A stretch of DNA of 55,213 bases from an uncultured Planctomyces sp. Lineage in GTDB: Bacteria > Planctomycetota > Planctomycetia > Planctomycetales > Planctomycetaceae. Of this stretch, positions 9,442 to 18,159 are shown in pieces. The DNA is taken from contig CALGTK010000133.1 in NCBI GenBank assembly GCA_937904325.1, positions 1 to 55,213 on the forward strand, read 5' to 3'. The position numbers and the translations under genes were made by a program. Position 1 is the first letter of the stretch; the number at the start of each line of letters is the position of its first letter. Below the pieces are notes generated by a model. The model had not been told where the DNA came from, made no database searches, and saw only the letters and a program-made list of their open reading frames with translations.

Positions 9442-10674
9442 ATGACGACCACGCCCTGCCCAGTATGCGACAGTTCTAAGACGGTCGAATTTCTACGTCG
9501 CGATTCCGTACCGGTTCATCAGAATCTACTGCTGGCAACTGCCGAAGCCGCACGTTCGCTCTCGTCTGGACAACTGGCCATGACCATGTGCGAACAGTGC
9601 AGTTTCGTCTTTAATAGCGAATTCGATCCGTCTCTGCTCACCTACGGAACGGATTACGACAATTCTCAAACTTTCTCACCGGCTTTCGACAATTACGTCG
9701 GTGAACTCGTGGACCACCTCGTCAATGAGCAAGGCGTCCAGCAATCTTCGATTGTCGAAGTCGGCTGCGGCAAAGGCGACTTTCTCCGGCGACTTGTCTC
9801 GGTCGAGACGCTGGGAAATTCCGGACACGGGTTTGACCCCGCATATGTCGGTCCCGACGTCGACTTGGACGGTCGACTTCAGTTTCATCGGCAGTTCTAC
9901 GATGCGGAATGTTCCCGCACACCGGCTGATGTGGTGATCGCAAGACATGTGATCGAGCATGTCGCCCAGCCTCGCGAACTGCTTTCAAGCATACGAGCCG
10001 CACTGAACTCGAATCCCGACGCGCGAGTCTTTCTCGAGACGCCTTGCGTCGAGTGGATTCTGAGACATCGGGTCGCCTGGGACTTTTTCTACGAGCATTG
10101 CTCGCTCTTCACGGTCGAATCACTTTCGACGGCTGCCGAAGAATCCGGCTTCGACGTCAAATCAGTCCGACACGTCTTTGGCGGCCAGTACCTGTGGCTG
10201 GAAGCCACTCCGGCCTCGCCAGCTCAGACACATACTTCGGCGACCAGCCGAACAGTTCCTTCAAACGGAGCCGGGCTAACAGACTCGCACGAGCTTCTGC
10301 AACTGGCCCACGAATATGGAATAACAGAGGCACATCGCAATGCTGCCTGGCAATCGCGTATTCGCGAGAATGCTCAATCCTCTGGTCTGGCACTATGGGG
10401 GGCCGGTGCCAAAGGGGTGACGTTCGCCAACCTTGTTGATCCACACCGAAGGCTCATCGATTGCCTCGTAGACGTGAATCCTAATAAACAGGGTCAGTTT
10501 CTCGCCGGAACTGGCCATCCCATTGTCAGTCCCGAGTCTCTCAGTCAGCGCAATATCCGCACAGTCGTTGTACTGAATCCTAATTATTGTCACGAAATCC
10601 GCCAGCAACTGGCACAGGCGAATATGCCTGTGACTGTTGTGGATCTTATGAACGAAGGAGTCAAAGCCGCATGA
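9442..10674 (+). CDS. second zinc-finger class I methyltransferase
   Basis: SAM-dependent methyltransferase with the same three-part layout as the protein at 6584-7846. A zinc-binding N-terminal domain has Cys6, Cys9, Cys50 and Cys53. The SAM motif is VEVGCGKGDF (105-114). The C-terminal domain contains LWGAGAKGVTFAN and LVDVNPNKQG. It is clearly divergent from the first copy rather than a recent duplicate. The region around VIARHVIEHV is a typical class I motif following the SAM site. The stop overlaps the start of the next gene (ATGA), so the two are translationally coupled. It may methylate another carbon or another sugar of the same glycan. Confidence 0.87.
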   Translation: MTTTPCPVCDSSKTVEFLRRDSVPVHQNLLLATAEAARSLSSGQLAMTMCEQCSFVFNSEFDPSLLTYGTDYDNSQTFSPAFDNYVGELVDHLVNEQGVQQSSIVEVGCGKGDFLRRLVSVETLGNSGHGFDPAYVGPDVDLDGRLQFHRQFYDAECSRTPADVVIARHVIEHVAQPRELLSSIRAALNSNPDARVFLETPCVEWILRHRVAWDFFYEHCSLFTVESLSTAAEESGFDVKSVRHVFGGQYLWLEATPASPAQTHTSATSRTVPSNGAGLTDSHELLQLAHEYGITEAHRNAAWQSRIRENAQSSGLALWGAGAKGVTFANLVDPHRRLIDCLVDVNPNKQGQFLAGTGHPIVSPESLSQRNIRTVVVLNPNYCHEIRQQLAQANMPVTVVDLMNEGVKAA

Positions 10675-11438
10675 AACTCAACATCGACACTGACAACAGC
10701 AGAGTGACGCACGAACAAAATGGAGTCGAAAGGGAATTGCCACTGTATTCCAGGGAGGCATTCGAAGTCCTGTCAGACCTTTGGGTCAAGGTCGGCTGGG
10801 ACCAGAAGTATTCTTACACGTTTTCCTGGATGGGACGTCCTGTGATCCAACTGCCAGGGGATCTTATCCGGACACAGGAGGTAATTTACGATCTGCGTCC
10901 GGACGTTATTGTTGAAACAGGAGTCGCGCACGGCGGCTCGCTCATCTTCTACGCAGGACTGTGCTCGTCCATGAATCACGGACGCGTAGTCGGCGTAGAC
11001 ATCGAAATACGTCCACACAATCGACAAGCTATCGAAGCTCACGAGATGGCCGGGCTTATCACCTTGATCGAAGGTGACTCAGCCTCCCCAGAAACGGTCA
11101 ACCGAGTACGTTCACTGATTAAGCCTGGCGAGAGTGTTCTGGTAATCCTCGATTCGTGTCATACGCGACAACACGTGCTCGCTGAACTAAATGCCTATCA
11201 CGAACTGGTAACACTTGGATCATGGCTGGTCGCAACCGACGGAATTATGCGCGACGTGCATGACGTACCACAGGGTTCTGCAGACTGGAAGACGGACCAT
11301 CCAGCGGCAGCAGCACAGGACTTTCTACAAATCCACGATAATTTCGTACTCGAACAACCCGAATGGCCATTCAATGAAAGCGACCTGGAAAAGAATATCA
11401 CGCACTGGCCCGGAGCCTGGTTGCGCCGCGCCGCATGA
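10671..11438 (+). CDS. CmcI/rhamnosyl O-methyltransferase-like protein
   Basis: Member of the CmcI family (Pfam RMNT_CmcI), which includes rhamnosyl O-methyltransferases and the cephalosporin hydroxylase-associated methyltransferase CmcI. The SAM-binding loop is VETGVAHGGSLIFYA. A GVDIEIRPHNR strand and the acidic metal-binding LVILDSCHT block follow, as in the family. The ATG at 10671 overlaps the upstream stop by four bases and gives 255 residues, the normal length. Coupling to a sugar methyltransferase makes O-methylation of a deoxysugar the most likely job. Many database entries call such proteins cephalosporin hydroxylase, which is probably a misnomer here. Confidence 0.87.
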   Translation: MKLNIDTDNSRVTHEQNGVERELPLYSREAFEVLSDLWVKVGWDQKYSYTFSWMGRPVIQLPGDLIRTQEVIYDLRPDVIVETGVAHGGSLIFYAGLCSSMNHGRVVGVDIEIRPHNRQAIEAHEMAGLITLIEGDSASPETVNRVRSLIKPGESVLVILDSCHTRQHVLAELNAYHELVTLGSWLVATDGIMRDVHDVPQGSADWKTDHPAAAAQDFLQIHDNFVLEQPEWPFNESDLEKNITHWPGAWLRRAA

Positions 11439-11498
11439 CCTCGCTTTCCACAAAGCCTTGAAACGCGGTCGCCGAACTTTCAAGGAGCAGGACATTTC

Positions 11499-12557
11499 AT
11501 GATGCCAGCCTCGACTATAATCATTCCCACCCACAATCGGCCACAGTTTCTAAAACGTCTGTTACTGTTTCTTTCCCGTGTTCAGTGTCCGTCATCTATC
11601 GTTGTCGTCGATTCCAGCGACTCCAGTAACGCGAGCCTGTCTGCGGTAGTCGTCGATGATGTCCAGTCTCAACTTCCCATAAACTACATTCACAACCGAC
11701 AGCGTTTCGAAGTGAAGTGTATGGAGACGCTTCAGGCAACCCTGACTCCGTATGTCGTTTTGTGTGCCGATGATGATTTTATTAATCCGTTCGCCATAGA
11801 ACCCTGTATATCATTCCTGGAAGATAACCCCGATTACGCAATTGCAAGGGGAGTGCAGTTCATTCAGACAACTGACCGGGAACGCCGAATTAAGCCGGCC
11901 AGGTTTCGTGACCTTGATGTGAGCGATCCTGCCAGGCGATTCTCCTACTTTTCCGATAACTGGTACTCAACATTTTATTGTGTCCATCGCACACCTGAAT
12001 TACTGAGCGATTTTCAAATTACGTGCGAGCACACAAACTCAGAACACTCAATTATTCTCCCAGAGCTGCTGCTGACGTACCTCAGCGTCATTCGAGGCTG
12101 CACACGATATCTGCCACACTTCTACGGGATGCGGCAGTCGCACGCGAATGCTGCCAGCTGTATCGCCCCCAAGATTACAGACACAACTAACTACGACGCA
12201 CATTATCGGCGCTTCACGCAATGCGTCGCTCGTGAATTGTCCGCAGCTTCTACGTTGAGTCAGGACGAGTCCAATCGACTGGTTGAGCGTTGTCATGGTC
12301 GGAACAGAGCCACCTGGGAGTCCGGTGCAGGAAAGAAACAATCAGGCATGGCTGGCGTGATACGTGAAATAGCTCGGCCACTTCGTAAAGCAGTCAGCAT
12401 ATTTCGGCACGGAAGTATGCGACACAACTGGAGGACCCACCCCAATCTCAAAGGTCTGGAGAACGACGACATCTATCGGTTGATGGCACAGCTGATTGAT
12501 ACGTTTCCAGGTGGTTGTGACATCGATCCAGACTGGAAAAACGGTGAAGCTGCGTGA
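11499..12557 (+). CDS. TIGR00180-type glycosyltransferase
   Basis: GT-A glycosyltransferase. The N-terminus has the nucleotide-binding strand STIIIPTHNRPQFLKRLL followed by VVVDSSDSS. CADDDF supplies the DxD-type metal motif at about 90-95. The remainder of the 352-residue protein is less conserved and lacks membrane helices. ATG codons at 11499 and 11502 are both possible. AAGGAG lies about 11 bases upstream, so either works. It follows the CmcI-like gene by 60 bases and probably transfers one of the sugars made by this cluster to a growing polysaccharide in the cytoplasm. Confidence 0.83.
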   Translation: MMPASTIIIPTHNRPQFLKRLLLFLSRVQCPSSIVVVDSSDSSNASLSAVVVDDVQSQLPINYIHNRQRFEVKCMETLQATLTPYVVLCADDDFINPFAIEPCISFLEDNPDYAIARGVQFIQTTDRERRIKPARFRDLDVSDPARRFSYFSDNWYSTFYCVHRTPELLSDFQITCEHTNSEHSIILPELLLTYLSVIRGCTRYLPHFYGMRQSHANAASCIAPKITDTTNYDAHYRRFTQCVARELSAASTLSQDESNRLVERCHGRNRATWESGAGKKQSGMAGVIREIARPLRKAVSIFRHGSMRHNWRTHPNLKGLENDDIYRLMAQLIDTFPGGCDIDPDWKNGEAA

Positions 12558-12824
12558 AAACTGTGCACTACGCGGACCACGCAAAAATACGATGGCACTT
12601 TCCGGCAAGACGATTGCAACAACGGCTGTGGCGCCGGGTGACCCACAAGACGAATCTGTTGAATCGAATCCAAAGCCGATGAGTCTGGCGACAAGACCTC
12701 TCCGGGTTTCCTGAAATTCTGTGGCCGGTCGCGACGTCGACGCTGGCTCGACTCATGGGAATTCGAAAACTACCCGTTGAACGAGCGGCGCAATTCTTTC
12801 CTTGAAGACGAACTGGCACGCGAT

Positions 12825-13880
12825 ATGCGAGTTTTACTGGCGGGCAATTTTCAGATACGGAGATACGGCGAAGTTCGAATCCTCTCCGATCGAAAACTGT
12901 ACTACGGTCTCGTCCGAAACGGGCATCAGGTACTCGATTTCAGCGACCGCGATATCGCCGCCTTCAACGCGCCGTTTCGATTGCGGGATTTTGGTCGAAA
13001 TGCGGCGAACCGGAGGTTTCTGGAGACCTGCCGCAAGTTCCGTCCAGAACTGATCATCGTTAACCACTGTGACATCATCACAAACGATTCGCTTCTGAAG
13101 GCCAGGCAACTGGATCCGAATGTTCGAATCGCGTTTCGAAACGTTGACGCTCTTTTCCTGAAGTCCAACGTACAGCGAATTTTCGATCGACTCGAATGCG
13201 TCGACCATGTTTATGTCACGACTGCCGGTACACCGCTGGACCAGTTTCGAACTGGCGGTGCCAGTGTTTCTTTCATTCCAAACCCCGTCGACATCAGTAT
13301 CGAAACGGAAGACAACTCTCGAAAGCCACCAGCGGAACTGGATGTTGACCTGCTGTTCTGTGGTAACGGCCGTCCTGGGTGTCCTCGACTGGAGTATGTG
13401 CAGCACTTGAAAAAGAACTTGCCTCAAAACTGCCGTTTTGAATCGTATGGTACCATAGGGCATCCGCCAGTGTGGGGATATGAATACGAGCAGTTGCTTG
13501 CGAGAACTCGAATGGCGCTGAATCTGAATCGCGAAGAATGCGGTAACCTCTATACGTCGTCGCGCGTTGCCCAGTTGATGGGTAATGGAATCCTGACATT
13601 CATTCATCGGGCGAGTGATCTCGAACGATTGTTCGGTAAAGACCGCGCCGCGTACTTTGATTCAGAGGACGAACTGCTCGAAACCGTGCTGCACTTTCAG
13701 AACAACGACGAAGAGCGACAGCGAGTCGCAAGTGCCGGCCGCGTGTATTCGTTTGAGCATTTTTCCTCGGATGCGATTTCGCAGTTCATAGTTGAAAAAA
13801 CAATGCAGTTGCCGATGTCGCGTGAGTACGTCTGGGATGCCGACTCACTGCCAAATGCAACCGGACAAAATGCTGCATAG
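12825..13880 (+). CDS. CgeB-like GT-B glycosyltransferase
   Basis: Predicted GT-B fold glycosyltransferase similar to the CgeB/Glyco_trans_1_2 group. The N-terminal domain starts RVLLAGNFQIRRYGE and has the YRNVDALF-like strand FRNVDALF. The C-terminal domain starts at DVDLLFCGNG and has the donor-binding region LNLNREECGNLYTSSRVAQLMGNG-type helices (summarised by ALNLNREE and SRVAQLMGNG). ATG at 12825 gives 351 residues with the conserved MRVLLAGNF start but no good Shine-Dalgarno. The same frame is open back to about 12661 with protein-like sequence and a TTG at 12777, so the true start or an upstream frameshift is uncertain. It is the last gene of the polysaccharide cluster. Confidence 0.82.
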   Translation: MRVLLAGNFQIRRYGEVRILSDRKLYYGLVRNGHQVLDFSDRDIAAFNAPFRLRDFGRNAANRRFLETCRKFRPELIIVNHCDIITNDSLLKARQLDPNVRIAFRNVDALFLKSNVQRIFDRLECVDHVYVTTAGTPLDQFRTGGASVSFIPNPVDISIETEDNSRKPPAELDVDLLFCGNGRPGCPRLEYVQHLKKNLPQNCRFESYGTIGHPPVWGYEYEQLLARTRMALNLNREECGNLYTSSRVAQLMGNGILTFIHRASDLERLFGKDRAAYFDSEDELLETVLHFQNNDEERQRVASAGRVYSFEHFSSDAISQFIVEKTMQLPMSREYVWDADSLPNATGQNAA

Positions 13881-13887
13881 CACTTCT

Positions 13888-13931
13888 GAAACCACGAATA
13901 ACGACTGAAATTCGTGTCCATTAGTGGTTTC
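13888..13931. terminator. nested inverted repeat between convergent genes
   Basis: GAAACCAC (13888-13895) pairs with GTGGTTTC (13924-13931), and inside or alternatively CACGAAT pairs with ATTCGTG (13893-13899 and 13910-13916). A short T-rich stretch follows. It lies just after the last polysaccharide gene, which converges with hisD, so a bidirectional terminator or a dispersed palindromic repeat is likely. Confidence 0.45.
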
Positions 13932-14042
13932 TTTGCTCGAAGGCCATCGTCTCAGAAGAGAGCGATCAAAATGGCATCGCTGTTTCAGAATCCGGGAGGC
14001 AGCTGGCGAAACTCTGCTGAGCCGGCATTCCACGAATGCCGG

Positions 14043-15413
14043 TCACTTCCGCAAGCGGATGTCGACACTTTCACTGTGAGCGGTCAAACCTTCCTTGCCG
14101 GCCACCAACCGAAGATCCTCGGCCCCCGCTGCCAGAGCGGCTTCGTTGTACCAGATGACGGACGACCGTTTGAGAAAGTCGTTCGAGCAAAGACCGTTGG
14201 CAAACCTCGCCGTTCCTCCAGTTGGAAGAACATGCGACGGCCCGGCGATGTAGTCGCCAACCGCGACCGGAGTGTAGTGTCCGAGGAAAATCGCTCCCGC
14301 GTTCTGGACGTTGTCCAGCATTTTTTCCGGTTCGGCCGTTGAGATGTGAAGATGCTCGGGCGCCATCAGGTCGGTCAATTCGGCCGCCTCTTCGGCATCC
14401 TTTGCCAGAATCAACGCTCCGTAGTCCAGCAGACTGATTCGCGCCAAGTCGCCCCGCGGCAAAAGACGCAGTTGCTTCATAAGTTGTTCGCGAACGGCTT
14501 CGATCAACGGCTCGTGCCAGGTGATCAGGACTCCCGACCCCGGGCTATGCTCAGCCTGCGAGATTAAATCCGCCGCGACGAAATCAGGACGAGCCGTTTC
14601 GTCAGCCAGCACGATAACTTCGCTTGGTCCCGCAATACTGTCGATGTCGACTTCGCCAAAAACGTGCCGCTTAGCGAGGGCAACGAATAAATTTCCTGGG
14701 CCAACGATCTTGTCGACTCGCCTGATGCCGGACACTCCGTAAGCAATTGCTGCTACGGCCTGTGCTCCGCCCATGCGGTAAACTTCCGTGATACCGAGCT
14801 CATGGCACGCTGCGAGAAGATCCGTGTTGTAGCCACCGAAGTCGGTCGGCGGCACAACGACGACGATTTCTTTAACACCCGCAACCTGCGCAGGAACGGC
14901 CGTCATCAACAGAGTCGACGGATACGCGGCAGCCCCACCGGGAACGCAGATTCCCACACGCTGGAGCGGCAAATATCGCTGGCGGAGTTCAATTCGAGTG
15001 TCGCCATTCTCGCGAATCTGGCCGACGTCCTCGGAAAGTATGGCCTGCTGAAACTCGACGATATTGTCTCGGATGCGCCGAATCGTGGCGAGGTACGCTG
15101 GATCGGCAGCTTCGTGAGCCACTTCGAACTCTGCCGCCGAAACACGAATTGTCTGCTCAGTTAGTTCTTTGCCATCCAGCTTCTTCGAATATTCAAGCAC
15201 GGCAGCCAGACCGTCAGCTCGAACATCATCACAGATTTTTTCAACAACCTGTTGTGGTGACAGCGGCTCACCAAACAGGTCGATCGTGCGCTGACGCCCT
15301 GCTTCGGACACGATATTGCCGCCAGGGCTCAGCTTATCTCGTAACCTGTTCAGGGCCTCTTGCGCGTCGTTGTGGCGGCAGTAAATTGTCTGAATCGAAA
15401 GAACATCGCTCAT
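14043..15413 (-). CDS. hisD: histidinol dehydrogenase
   Basis: Zinc- and NAD-dependent enzyme that oxidises L-histidinol to L-histidine in two steps, in the cytoplasm. Family landmarks include KIVGPGNLFVALAKR, the SIAGPSEVIVLAD block and the catalytic QAEHSPGSG with its histidine. The metal-site region APEHLHI and the GDYIAGPSHVLPTGGTARF signature near the C-terminus are also present. The frame is open to 15431, but the ATG at 15413 (MSDVLSIQ) gives 456 residues, close to the usual 430-440. It stands alone: no other his genes are adjacent, which is common in planctomycetes. Confidence 0.96.
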   Translation of the reverse strand: MSDVLSIQTIYCRHNDAQEALNRLRDKLSPGGNIVSEAGRQRTIDLFGEPLSPQQVVEKICDDVRADGLAAVLEYSKKLDGKELTEQTIRVSAAEFEVAHEAADPAYLATIRRIRDNIVEFQQAILSEDVGQIRENGDTRIELRQRYLPLQRVGICVPGGAAAYPSTLLMTAVPAQVAGVKEIVVVVPPTDFGGYNTDLLAACHELGITEVYRMGGAQAVAAIAYGVSGIRRVDKIVGPGNLFVALAKRHVFGEVDIDSIAGPSEVIVLADETARPDFVAADLISQAEHSPGSGVLITWHEPLIEAVREQLMKQLRLLPRGDLARISLLDYGALILAKDAEEAAELTDLMAPEHLHISTAEPEKMLDNVQNAGAIFLGHYTPVAVGDYIAGPSHVLPTGGTARFANGLCSNDFLKRSSVIWYNEAALAAGAEDLRLVAGKEGLTAHSESVDIRLRK

Positions 15414-15625
15414 CAAACTATCCGAATACAAAAACCTCAGAACTGGTCACAGAAGGGGATGATAGGCGGACAAAACAGCTCTGCCAGTAAGTCAATGCAA
15501 ACAGTTGAAGTCCGTCCTTCACTCGCTGCATAACAGGCAGGATTGAACATCGCATCGAACCAAATCCCTGCGAATCCGTCTGTGAAACTCCGTATCTGAA
15601 CGTTTCCTCGCAAATTGCTGGAGCG

Positions 15626-17161
15626 TCAGGTGGCCGCCAGTGTTTTGAGTTGCCGAATGATCAACCACTGAAAGAAGATCGCCAAAACGAACGTACATAC
15701 TCCGATTGCTGCAAGGGTGGTGTTTGACGCATTCCGGCCCGTGGTTGCCATAAAAATCACGTTTGGAACAACAACGACTGAGATCCCGAACGGAACAGCC
15801 CCCCACTTTACGACGAGTGAAAGCAGCACGATCACGTGCACTGCCAGCAGGTATTGCAGCATCCAGTACCAGCCGTCTTCCCGGATGAAGATCCGCTTGA
15901 AAAGGTAGTTCTCGAAGAACTTCGGCGCAATAAAGGCACCGACGACAAATACGATGATCGCCGGTAAAAATGCCGGAGCGACTCCGGCCAGCTTTCCCAA
16001 AGCGACGCGGGTCGTCGTCTTCGGAAGCAGCGCCAGGCACGACCAGGTCTGCCAGCGAAGCTCTTCTCGAAACAACCGAGAAAGATAAATCGGAATTTCC
16101 ACAATCAACGCTGTAAGCATCGACGCCATAAGTGTTGCGCCAACGTTGTCTGAAACATCGGTACGAACGCGTTTCGAAATCATCACACTCATCGCGCCCA
16201 TCAGAATGGAATAGGCGAGCAACTTGATGACAACCGCCGTAACGCCTCCGGTCAGAAAGTTAAAATCCTTCCAGACGATCGCGTGGTTCCAGACACGGCT
16301 CTGCGAAGCGACCCGTTTCGAAAACATAGCCATCATCCCACGAGCAGGCGTACTGACTGCTTCGTTGCGTGTAAACACATCAAAGAGCAGCCATGCAAAC
16401 AGAAAGAAGACTGCACCGCAGCTCAGATCAACAATCACCTGGAAGCTAAGTGGATTGCCGTTAAAACCGGTCGTCAGGATCACGTCGAGGGACCCCAGTG
16501 GCGTTGTCTGCTCAACCGTTTCCGCAACCTCGTAAATTGCTTCTCTTGTCGTGACGCTGATTTCTTTGTCCCGATACATCTCCCGCCCGGAATCACGTAG
16601 CAGGTAGGGCGTAATGAAAACGGTGGCGAGTGCCGTCGTCGTCAGCGACGCCGCCAGACTCGAACGCGCGCAGACGGTCGAAAGAAATGCGCCCATACCG
16701 GCCATCAAAACAGCAAATGCCAGCAGCGCCACATAGGCCGCGAAGATTTGGTTGATCGAAACTCCGCCGAGCGTAATTGCCAGAATCGTGAATGGCAGTT
16801 GAACAGAAAGCAGCAGTACGACGCCCAGTAAACGCGGAGTCACTTTTCCGAGCAGAATGCCGACCGGACTGATTCCAGCCATGCGCAGGAGGCCAAGCGT
16901 TAATTCTTCTTTCTCTTCGGTAATGACCGTCGAAAAGAAACTGACTCCGGCAAGGTTCAGCAGAAAAAAGTTGACCCAGCACATCGAACGAAAAACGTCG
17001 CGACCAGGCGCGTTGTAGTTTGAAATGTCACTCTGAACCTGCACAACGAACAGCAGAATCAGCGCCGCAAATCCAAGACGAATCAGATGCGTGCGTGCCA
17101 GCCGCGTGTCCACTCGCATCGCTCGTTCGACGAGTGCAAAGGTACCGCGAGCAGCCATCAA
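15626..17161 (-). CDS. ABC-2 type transporter permease
   Basis: Membrane subunit of an ABC exporter, 511 residues. About a dozen hydrophobic segments can be seen. They include one close to the N-terminus (LIRLGFAALILLFVVQV, about 26-42) and a cluster at the extreme C-terminus (IGVCTFVLAIFFQWLII). The start codon overlaps the stop of the ATPase gene (ATGA), so the two subunits are made together. The order on the minus strand is membrane protein 18160-20172, ATPase, then this gene. The substrate is unknown. The layout recalls GldF/GldA- or Nod-type transporters but the partner protein is not recognisably GldG. Confidence 0.82.
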   Translation of the reverse strand: MMAARGTFALVERAMRVDTRLARTHLIRLGFAALILLFVVQVQSDISNYNAPGRDVFRSMCWVNFFLLNLAGVSFFSTVITEEKEELTLGLLRMAGISPVGILLGKVTPRLLGVVLLLSVQLPFTILAITLGGVSINQIFAAYVALLAFAVLMAGMGAFLSTVCARSSLAASLTTTALATVFITPYLLRDSGREMYRDKEISVTTREAIYEVAETVEQTTPLGSLDVILTTGFNGNPLSFQVIVDLSCGAVFFLFAWLLFDVFTRNEAVSTPARGMMAMFSKRVASQSRVWNHAIVWKDFNFLTGGVTAVVIKLLAYSILMGAMSVMISKRVRTDVSDNVGATLMASMLTALIVEIPIYLSRLFREELRWQTWSCLALLPKTTTRVALGKLAGVAPAFLPAIIVFVVGAFIAPKFFENYLFKRIFIREDGWYWMLQYLLAVHVIVLLSLVVKWGAVPFGISVVVVPNVIFMATTGRNASNTTLAAIGVCTFVLAIFFQWLIIRQLKTLAAT

Positions 17162-18129
17162 CGGACTCCCTTTTCCGTCAGATCCATGAAAGCCTGATTC
17201 AGATGTCGCTGTGCTCGCGAAAATCCTGTGACTGTAATCCCGGCGTCCATTGCCGCCCGAAGGACGCCGTTCGAATCAACCTGCTCAGGATCAAATGCGA
17301 CACGCACGTCGTGTGAACCTTCGACTTCCTCGATACTTATGATCCCTGTGGTCTCGCCGAGTTTCTCTCGCAATCCATTCAGTGGTTCCGATGGAGTCAA
17401 CCGGTACGTTGGATAGTCGGCCCGATGATCCAGTAATCCCTGCATCGTCCCGCAGTAGCGGATCGTACCTCGGTCGATGACCGTGACGCTGTCGCAGAGT
17501 TCAGCCAGTTCACTGAGAATGTGCGAACTGATAATGATTGTTTTGCCCATGCTACGAAGCGCTCGCAGCACGTCCATCAGTTCAATCCGTGCGCGAGGGT
17601 CAAGTCCCGACGCCGGCTCGTCAAGCAGTAGAATGTCCGGATCGTTGACCAGAACTCGCGCCAGTCCGACGCGCTGTTGCATTCCTCGAGACAGTCCGTT
17701 GATCAGGTCGGTCCGTTTTCCGCCCATGTCCGTCAGCTCGAGCACGTCATCGAGAACTTTCGTGCGAGTCTCGACCGGTAATCCGTAAGCGGCAGCGAAG
17801 AAGTCGAGATACTCATAAACCGTCATTTGCCGATACATACTGAAATGATCCGGCATAAATCCGAGCCGGCGGCGAACGGCGAGGTAGTCGATCGCAACGT
17901 CTCGGCCGAACACTTCAACCTTTCCCGTTTGTGGCTTCAGCAGCGTACAGATCAACTTGAGGACTGTTGTTTTGCCGGCACCATTCGGACCAACGAATCC
18001 GTGCAGCGACTGAGATGGGACATCGAAATTGATGTCGACCAGCGCCTTGAATTTGCGAAACGAATGCTGCACGCCACGAAGTACGACTGCAGGTTTATCC
18101 GATTCCGATTGTTTCTGAGTTGATGTCAT
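17158..18129 (-). CDS. ABC transporter ATP-binding subunit
   Basis: ATPase of an ABC-2 exporter. The Walker A motif is GPNGAGKTT (about 49-57), the signature is NGLSRGMQQRV, and Walker B is ILLLDEPASGLDP. A switch histidine is present in IIISSH. The roughly 100 residues after the ATPase core form a C-terminal extension of the type seen in multidrug/drug-resistance ATPases of this class. It pairs with the overlapping permease gene and lies 30 bases after the 670-residue membrane protein. Residues for ATP binding and hydrolysis all look intact. Confidence 0.94.
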   Translation of the reverse strand: MTSTQKQSESDKPAVVLRGVQHSFRKFKALVDINFDVPSQSLHGFVGPNGAGKTTVLKLICTLLKPQTGKVEVFGRDVAIDYLAVRRRLGFMPDHFSMYRQMTVYEYLDFFAAAYGLPVETRTKVLDDVLELTDMGGKRTDLINGLSRGMQQRVGLARVLVNDPDILLLDEPASGLDPRARIELMDVLRALRSMGKTIIISSHILSELAELCDSVTVIDRGTIRYCGTMQGLLDHRADYPTYRLTPSEPLNGLREKLGETTGIISIEEVEGSHDVRVAFDPEQVDSNGVLRAAMDAGITVTGFSRAQRHLNQAFMDLTEKGVR

Positions 18130-18159
18130 GATGGCTTCGGAACATTCCAGGAAAATTAA

